From assembly GCF_964656455.1 (NCBI RefSeq), contig NC_135719.1, positions 128,383,444 to 128,447,443 of the forward strand: DNA of 64,000 nucleotides, in the 5' to 3' direction. Of the stretch, positions 57,215 to 64,000 are shown one piece after another (position 1 is the first letter of the stretch; each line of letters opens with the position of its first letter). Both the position numbers and the translations under genes were made by a program. The notes beneath the pieces are model-generated. The model had not been told where the DNA came from. It did not search any database and saw nothing but the letters and a program-made list of their open reading frames with translations. This stretch comes from Halichoerus grypus (lineage: Eukaryota > Chordata > Mammalia > Carnivora > Phocidae).

Positions 57215-57320
57215 ACATTGTGTAGAGAAACTGAGAGTCAGAGAAGTTAAATGACTTGCCTCCTGTCCTACAGATAAATCATAGCAAAACTGTGAGTGCA
57301 GCCCAGTCCTGCAGCACCTG
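57215..57320 (-). repeat. MIR fragment
   Basis: 'gaaactgagagtcagagaag', 'ttaaatgacttgcctcctgt' in reverse-complement MIR order. Confidence 0.55.
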
Positions 57321-57375
57321 GTTTCATGTTCCCATGAGACCATACCACTGTAGGACTTCTGGAGCCCAGCTGTCT

Positions 57376-57440
57376 TTTGTTTGTTTGTTTGTTTCCAAGC
57401 AACATTGGTGGTTTGGTTTGGTTTGGTTTGGTTTGGTTTT
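57376..57440. repeat. (TTTG)n and (GGTTT)n short tandem repeats
   Basis: Four to five ttgt units at 57376-57393 and about six ggttt units at 57411-57440, separated by an interrupting 17-20 bases. Confidence 0.9.
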
Positions 57441-59329
57441 GCAAGAGTGCTTTGCTTTTTGTGGGTTCATGAGGAAATTAGGAATATTTTAGAAAATGAT
57501 TGAGTCACCTAAGCCAGCTATGTGGATGTAGCGTGCATATCCATAAGAAGTCCAGGTGCATAAATTATCATTGCTTCAAAGTTTGACAAATGATTTAGGT
57601 AAATAGTGGATTTTATCTGTTAAATCACATTAAGCTCCCGAGCAGATGTGTCCTGAGTTTGGGGCACATAATTTATCATAGGTATCACATGGATTCTTTG
57701 TAATTGTATTAATTATTTAGTATATACAAAGGTAAGCTCTTCAGATTTAGGATGGAACTAAATAAGCTTTTTGGGCATCTAAATTGATCAGATTGATTAG
57801 AGGAGGTCACTAGGACAGAGTGTTCTTTCTCAGAGTGCACCTGTACTAGAGTGATTCTGGAAAACTGAGGGTTGGTTAGGAGACAAGGGCAGGGCCTCTG
57901 TCCATGGAGATGATGGGTTGGTCTGCTTGGAAATGAGTCTTTGGTTTGATTCCTGCTTGCCCTTTGTCTTATTTACCTTTCATCTGAGTACAGTTTCTAG
58001 GATTTTCATAAAGGAAAAGAAAACTTTGGTTATTTCTCTGGAGAGTAGAAATGGCTCAAATATTACTATGATGATGAGGAAGTGAGAAATGTACTTTGAA
58101 GAACCCTTGACTTGGAGAACACCAAAGAGCTGTTGGTGTCTTGGGGGCATGATGTTCTGAGCCAAAGTCAAATCGTTGACTTTGAACATAGAAATATGTT
58201 GCTATTGCTAAATTAGTACCTTTTACCCACCTAGGGCTTTCTCTAAGCCTTGTTGGATCACAGATGATACAGATGCTCAGAAATGGACACAAGCCAGTGG
58301 GGACAGAGACTGGGATGTGAGGCTGCTTCATCAAGCAATAGGAGGAGGAATCTAAGCCCCTAAGAAATAAGCATCAATGGGTTCTCTTTCCTAGTGCTTC
58401 CGTAGTGTTTGGTGTCCTTTGTGCCAGTTGGCTTGCAGAGAAAGACTGCCTGGAAGCTGAGTTTTTGCCGGTGCTGGGGGGACTGCCAGCCAGTTAAAAA
58501 TCAGACAGAGCCTGTCAGCCACTCAGCTGGGGACCAGGTGTTCTGGGCGACCCTGCTTGTTTATATGGGGATTCGAGCCTAATCCAATTGTCACTATTAG
58601 CCCACAATCCCACATGTACCTGGTCACATGCTGTCTTGGCATGTACATATGCACCTGGGCTCTACCTGCTAGGGTGAGTTACTTAGTTGTCCTAAGGTAG
58701 ATGTTGGCTGCTTCTGGATGACAAAGTGCTCAGTTAAAGGCAGTTTAAACAGTCATGTCACTAGAACCAAATAAATAGATTTTGATAAAACTAGTTCAGT
58801 TAATATCTCCCTTAGGGTGGAATGCAGTCTTTTCCACTTTATTTCTCTGGCTGAGAAAATCACTAGCCCTATTTCCAACCTGTGTCCACACTCAGATTTA
58901 ATTCAATTAACCACAGATCCACATGGCTGTGGATTGAGATGCTTGGGGGGGTGGGTTGGGTGGTAGGAGGTTAAGTGAAAAAGGAAGTGCTAGAGCCAAA
59001 GGGCAAGGAGATGAGTTGGGGGCACATGACATCAGAAAGAGAAAACCAGCAGTGTGGCACCTCATCATCCTAGTCAAGGTCAACAGGGTGGTCCCACAAG
59101 TGTCAAGGACAGGGTCTGTGTTCCATTATCTCAATTCTTTATAATAGTGCTAATGAGGCAAAAGTAGGAGCATGAAAACTCCCCTAAGTTGTTTGGTTTT
59201 AGTAAGTCTCACAGCCTTAGTGTGCACCTTTAACCTACAGTTCTGGCTGGAAAATAACTATAATAGGGTGTGAGAAGGAATTGTGAATGGTAGCAGTGCA
59301 CATTTGCCAGAAAATTCTTCAGAGTCATC
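57441..59329. other. No gene or repeat recognised (1.9 kb)
   Basis: Single-copy-looking sequence; frames of 62-92 codons are unrecognised. Confidence 0.4.
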
Positions 59330-59490
59330 CCAGCTTCTTAACCTCTCTGTGATCATTTCCTCTTCTGAAAAATTAGTAATAGAATAATAGTATCTATCTC
59401 AGGCTTCTTGGGAAGATTAAATGAGTTAATACTAAGAAGACATTGAAAACCGTGCCTGGTGTATGGTAAGTGGTCTTCACTAATTTTTGT
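59330..59490 (+). repeat. MIR fragment
   Basis: 'cttcttaacctctctgtgat', 'gggaagattaaatgagttaa', 'ccgtgcctggtgtatggtaa' in MIR order. Confidence 0.7.
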
Positions 59491-60404
59491 TGCAGTTACA
59501 TTTACTAACTGCTGCACTCCTGTTGGACTGGCAGCTGCAGCTCCTCTGAGAGTCTTTACTATTTCAGGAGTAATTCCTGGGTTGCTTCTGCTGCATAGAA
59601 GGGGCAGGGAAGCCTTTGGTACCACTGGAGCCACTCATCAGCCATGATGAGTGTTGAGCGGTGGGGACACCTTGGCAAGGGCTGAAATGCACCCGCTCCA
59701 GCTTGCCTGCTCTGACTGCTGTTGGCAGCCTGAAGTTGGGGGCTGTGAATCTCTGTAAGCACCAGACTAGCCTCGACTTACCTTTCTGCCACTGCCGCTC
59801 AGCACTCACTCTCAGTTGACACCATACTAATTTGTAGCTGTGGACTCCTTCCTGTCTGAAATGGTCTTTGGTTGGCTCCTGAAGGACATTCTCACTCGAT
59901 CTCTAGCTTAGCTGTGAGCTCCTTCCAGTGGAAGAACTACCTGTGCGTACTTCCTCTCACTGTTCCTCACCATTGGCGACCACTTTGTTCTGCACACATG
60001 GGAAGCTATTCCTAATTTGGAGCAGGTCAGGATTTATTCACCCTTGGGCTAACCTTAGCACCCAGCACAAAGCCATGGGAGGTGTGACTATGGGAAATGT
60101 TTGTGGAAATGAATCTCAAACAGAGCTCTTCTGCCCATGTCCTTCCTTGAATCCCACCCACCATATACATGGCTTATATTGGCGGGTGTGACCACTGGCA
60201 GGTTTGATCACTTGGGGCCAGACCAGAGCTGAGGGTCCCAACAGGCTGCTTCACTCCTCTTGGGTTAGAGTTACCTGATCTGCATAGCATAGTGCTTATA
60301 TCCTCAGTCCTTGAAAAGGGAAAAAGTTCTGTTTATCCTCAGCCTCTTAGCATGACACCCTCCATTACCTACTCCTCTATAAACACAACCGTAGTCGCCA
60401 CAGT
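59491..60404. other. No gene or repeat recognised
   Basis: Overlapping frames on both strands at 59353-59809 are unrecognised. Confidence 0.4.
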
Positions 60405-60615
60405 TTATAAAACATCTGTATGCCAGGGGCTCAGTTAAAGTAGGTGCCTTGCGTAAGTTTTTCATTTGATCCCATGGATTAGGAATTGTACCCCATTTTT
60501 ACAGTTAAAGAAACTGAGGCTTAGAGAGCTACTTGACCAAGATCATAAACTTACTATGTAGCATAAACTCCTGATCTAGTACTGACTTGGTCTAACTGGC
60601 CTTGCTCTTAACTTC
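60405..60615 (-). repeat. MIR
   Basis: 'ctgtatgccaggggctcagt', 'cccatttttacagttaaaga', 'aactgaggcttagagagcta' in reverse-complement MIR order. Confidence 0.75.
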
Positions 60616-61439
60616 TCTACAGGTTTATAAAAATACTCTTTTATCTGTACTCAGATGTCTTTTAATTATTTTTCCTGCTTGAGCATCTGTTTCCTTCTCT
60701 GGAGTCACAGACACTTTTATTGACATTTCTTGCTCTGCCCTCTGATGCTGCAGTGACTTCATTGAGACTCTTGAGAATGTATAGTTGGTTGGGTCCTGCA
60801 CCCCGCATGATTGCTTACTGGAAGCCTGGTTACTCTAGAGCAGGAGGAACTGAAGAGAAAGAGCACGATTCAGCTTCAAAGGTACAGGCACCTGTTGTGA
60901 TTCATACCTGGCTCATACCTGAGTGGGTCCATCCTAGGACCAACCCTGGTACGGCTTCAGAGTTCTCAGCATTAGCATCTTTTCAGTAAGTTTTGTTTGT
61001 ATCTTTCCATGGTCTTTCTAATATCTGTCCTCCATTAGGTGTTTATTAATTTGCACAGCATCCTTGGTGGTGGTATGTCCATTATTTATAAAGCTGAAGT
61101 GCCGAAAGTCAGTGTCCTCCAGGCAGCGAGAGAGAGTACAGGGCATTTGTGGGAGAGCCCAGGACTGCTCACATCTACAGGGCTTGAGAGAGACACTTCG
61201 GGATTTTGGAGATTTGGAGTTTAAGGTGCCAGGGAGGTCTGAAGCTGCCGCCAGTCAGTTTGCACTGTATTTTGAAAATCACACCTGCTGCTGTGTGGGG
61301 TGTGCTCTCCTCCCTGTCATAGCCCCTCACCATTACTCTGCAGTCACTACCCTGAGAGACAAGCAGCCACACTGATCCTTTATCTTATCATTAGGCAGCA
61401 TCTCCTTTCAAATGTTTATTTATCAGGAGAATAACCCAT
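60616..61439. other. No gene or repeat recognised
   Basis: No element seen; the 89- and 103-codon + frames (60720-60989, 61064-61375) are unrecognised. Confidence 0.4.
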
Positions 61440-61500
61440 ACGCGCATGACATGGGAGGCTATCTATAAATGTTTGTTGAATAAATAAATAAAAATAAATG
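61440..61500 (+). repeat. L2 LINE terminus
   Basis: 'atctataaatgtttgttgaa' followed by taaataaataaaaataaa is the L2 3' end. Confidence 0.5.
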
Positions 61501-62537
61501 CAATGCAAAGAAGGTCTCATTTACCCCAGACGCTCAGTTCTGTTCCATAGAGGTCTCAGCCATCATCGGTTTTAGGTAGCTCCTTCTAGAACGATTCTGG
61601 GTATACACAGACATGGGTGGACCAGCCCATCTTGCCTTCACCTGTGGGATTGGCTGGACATGTTGCTGAGAGCTCACTGCTGACTCTCCTGTCTGCAGCC
61701 CTGGGGCTCTGATCAAGGCCGCCTGGATACAGGCAGGCACCCAGGGAAAGCCCTTTTCCTTTTTGTCACCTCTGGGACCCACCCAGGGCCATCAAACAGA
61801 CTCATCGAATCTCGGGAGGTCAGTTCCCACAGAGGTGCAGAGCTGTAGTGTTCGCAGGAAGATGACAAATCAGAATACGGAGTTACGACTCACTCCCCTT
61901 TAAGTTCACCAGAATTTGAATAGAGTTGGGGGATAGGGGAAGGGAAAGCTCTGGATGATTATTTTCTGCTTTTTACATTCCCTAAACTTTTAATAGTCAT
62001 TCTATGTTTATAATGAAAACTTTATTTACAATGAAAAAACTCCCAATGCGCTTAAAAAAAAAAAAGTGATTACCAGTTCCCATTGAAGTGGAGTCTTAAG
62101 CTCTCAACATATTAAATCTACTAATAAAGTTTTTATTGGTTACAAACATACAAAATCCCTTTATAAGAAACCCCAGGGGGGCAGTTGCCATTGTTTCCCT
62201 CTAATAGAATTGGGTCCTAACGAGCACAGTGCTAGAAATCACAGTCTGCAGAAACTGGAAATGAAATAGAGTTGGTTCAGGGTGTCTCTGCAGCGAATTA
62301 GGGTAGTGCCTTGAAAACTCTCCTGGACTGTGACAAGCATGGTGGGTAACAGGATCTCCCAGAGTGCTTTTAAAGCTGCACATGACTTGCTGTCCTCCTC
62401 CTTGACTTTGATTCACGTATTTAGAATCTGCTTCAGAACAGTGGTTCCCACTGTCTGGTTCGTTGGAGCTGGGAGATTACTGCCAATGAACTGTGGACCC
62501 TTCCAAACATAGCACATTATCTGCCCCTAAATAATAC
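61501..62537. other. No gene or repeat recognised (1 kb)
   Basis: A-run at 62054-62065 without an attached element. Nothing else recognised. Confidence 0.4.
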
Positions 62538-62790
62538 AGTTACCATTTCTGCAATATCTGCTGTATGCCAGGCACTGTTCCAAGAACTTTCTTGCATTTA
62601 CTCGTTCAAGTCACTGACCTGGAGAAGCTGATAGCGCTTGAATCCCCTTATGGATGAGGAGACTGAGACACAGCGGAGTGAGGCGGGTTGTCTAGGGTTT
62701 CTCTACTATTGGGAAGTGAAGTCATGCTGAAATCCACGCCATCTGGCTCCAGAGCCACCGTTCTAATCACCAAACCACACTGCCTGTCAG
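62538..62790 (-). repeat. MIR, near full length
   Basis: 'gctgtatgccaggcactgtt', 'atgaggagactgagacacag', 'atctggctccagagccaccg' in reverse-complement MIR order. Confidence 0.8.
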
Positions 62791-63334
62791 AGAAGTACGT
62801 GACGTTTCATATACGTGGGCTGTCTGCGTGTTGTGTGTAATATTTTTTTCCAGTTGTTTGTAGATACTGTTGGGATTGATCAAATAAAAATTCATGTAAA
62901 AGTGATAGTGAGTTTATATCAGCTTTGTCATCAGGATTTTCTCCATCAGTACATCTGAAATGTAATTTCTCTCCTGTGGTGAACCTTCAAATCTTTAGAT
63001 GTTCTAAAAAGGCTATGGTCCAAAAGGCTGAAAATCACTGCTGTAGTGGAAGGAGGTAGAAATCGAATGCATGCTGTCGCTGCTTCTTTCCCGACCAGCT
63101 GCCCTTCAGCTCTGCTCCCTTGTTCTCAGCCGGGATCAACGGCAGGGACTCTTGTTCTTTGCGATGTGGACAGGTCCTGGTGAAATAATTTGATAAGCCC
63201 TGCTTTGGGAGTCATCTGGTAAGATCCAAAAGTAATTTCACAACATAACCTCCTCCTGGAGGCATTCATCGGAGGAAATGTATGTATTTTATATTCTGCG
63301 TGAGAGGCCTACTAGCCCTTCCATCAGCAGGACC
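62791..63334. other. No gene recognised
   Basis: About 63020-63045 ('ctgaaaatcactgctgtagt') resembles an hAT terminus but no body is found. Confidence 0.35.
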
Positions 63335-63460
63335 ATGTTCTAGCATCCACTCAGCTATGATCTGTGTTACTTTCATTCTGCTTCTGTGCCTCAGCTTATT
63401 CAGCAGGAAAATGCCTTGTCTGTTTAGGAGAGTGGTAGCAGAGTTAAGTGAGATGACAGT
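63335..63460 (+). repeat. Possible MIR fragment
   Basis: 'ctgtgcctcagcttattcag', 'caggaaaatgccttgtctgt' and 'agagttaagtgagatgacag' follow MIR order weakly. Confidence 0.45.
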
Positions 63461-63499
63461 TCTTTGTATTTTCTGTAGTATATTCATGTATTTATTTTA

Positions 63500-64000
63500 A
63501 AGAATATTGAATGTCTAATCCATAACAGACACTGCTCTAAGTTCAGGGATTCCAGCAGTGAGCAGAACAGACCAAGCCCCACTCCTCATGGGGTTGACAT
63601 TCTGTTTGGGGAAGACAGACAAAAAGGAAATAAAAATATTATCAGGTAGTGATAAGTGCTATGGAGAAAAATAAGAAAGGAAAAGGAAATAGGGAGCGGG
63701 ATGATAAATTTGTGTAGCAGTTCAGGAAAGGACTTAATGTTGAAGCTGTATGTGAGCTCATTCATGAGGATGTCAGAGAATGAGCCAGAAAGCTAGCCAG
63801 GGAGGTGGTGTCAGCCAGTGCAAAGGCCCTGAGGAGGGGATGTGTCTGGTGAGTTGGAGTATAGGAAGGGGCCTGTGTGACTGGGGCAGAGGGAGGGAGG
63901 GAGGCTGAGAGCAGAGAAGGTTAGAGCTCTAACGGGGCTGGATAGCAGAGGGTGGGTCTGGGAGTGAGCTGGAGCCACAGATGGATTTCACAGAGCAATA
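63500..64000 (-). repeat. L2 LINE, antisense, running off the window end
   Basis: 'cagacactgctctaagttca', 'cagcagtgagcagaacagac', 'gtgataagtgctatggagaa', 'cagtgcaaaggccctgagga', 'tgtgactggggcagagggag' follow the antisense L2 order. One of the longest L2 copies here; it continues beyond 64000. Confidence 0.82.

Overview
The window is mammalian nuclear DNA with no protein-coding or functional RNA gene that I can support. The lineage signal is clear. Thirteen copies of a tRNA-Lys-derived Can-SINE carry the caniform head (ggcgcctgggtggctcag), a (CT)-rich middle and a short AAATAAATAAAATCTTTAAA tail, and there are 3' ends of carnivore-type L1. The SINE heads match the form I know from bears, pinnipeds and mustelids. 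They do not match the dog SINEC_Cf head or the cat form, so I infer an arctoid carnivore. One 200-N assembly gap lies at 3850-4049.

Layout. From 1 to 8.3 kb there are four SINEs, old MIR/L2 pieces, two old L1 3' ends and the gap. From 8.3 to 29.3 kb there is a 21-kb stretch without any Can-SINE; it holds MIR, L2 and MER5 relics and one 5'-inverted (twin-primed) carnivore L1 at 11771-12368. From 27.6 to 29.8 kb an antisense ancient L1 is split by a MIR and by a young SINE. From 30 to 39 kb there are mostly MIR/L2 relics and a long pyrimidine tract. At 38985-39640 lies another antisense old L1, containing an 89-bp near-perfect palindrome, and directly beside it is the only CpG island of the window (39721-40520). 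From 42 to 46.4 kb there is an old LTR-like copy, a young SINE and two solo LTRs of one endogenous retrovirus family, each with its own 4-bp target duplication. From 48.9 to 57 kb there is a dense nest: MER5, a MIR split by an MLT1-type LTR that is itself split by a SINE, and an old L1 split by a younger L1 3' end, an LTR-like element and a SINE. From 57 to 64 kb only old relics are seen, ending in an L2 that runs off the edge.

Nothing here forms a pathway or operon. The window reads as intronic or intergenic DNA whose visible history is transposon insertion. The CpG island is the one place where a transcription start is plausible, and the palindrome is the most unusual single structure. All open reading frames of 60-160 codons look like chance frames or repeat-derived frames. 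Family assignments come from memory of consensus sequences, not from a database search; boundaries of old repeats are approximate (tens of bases).
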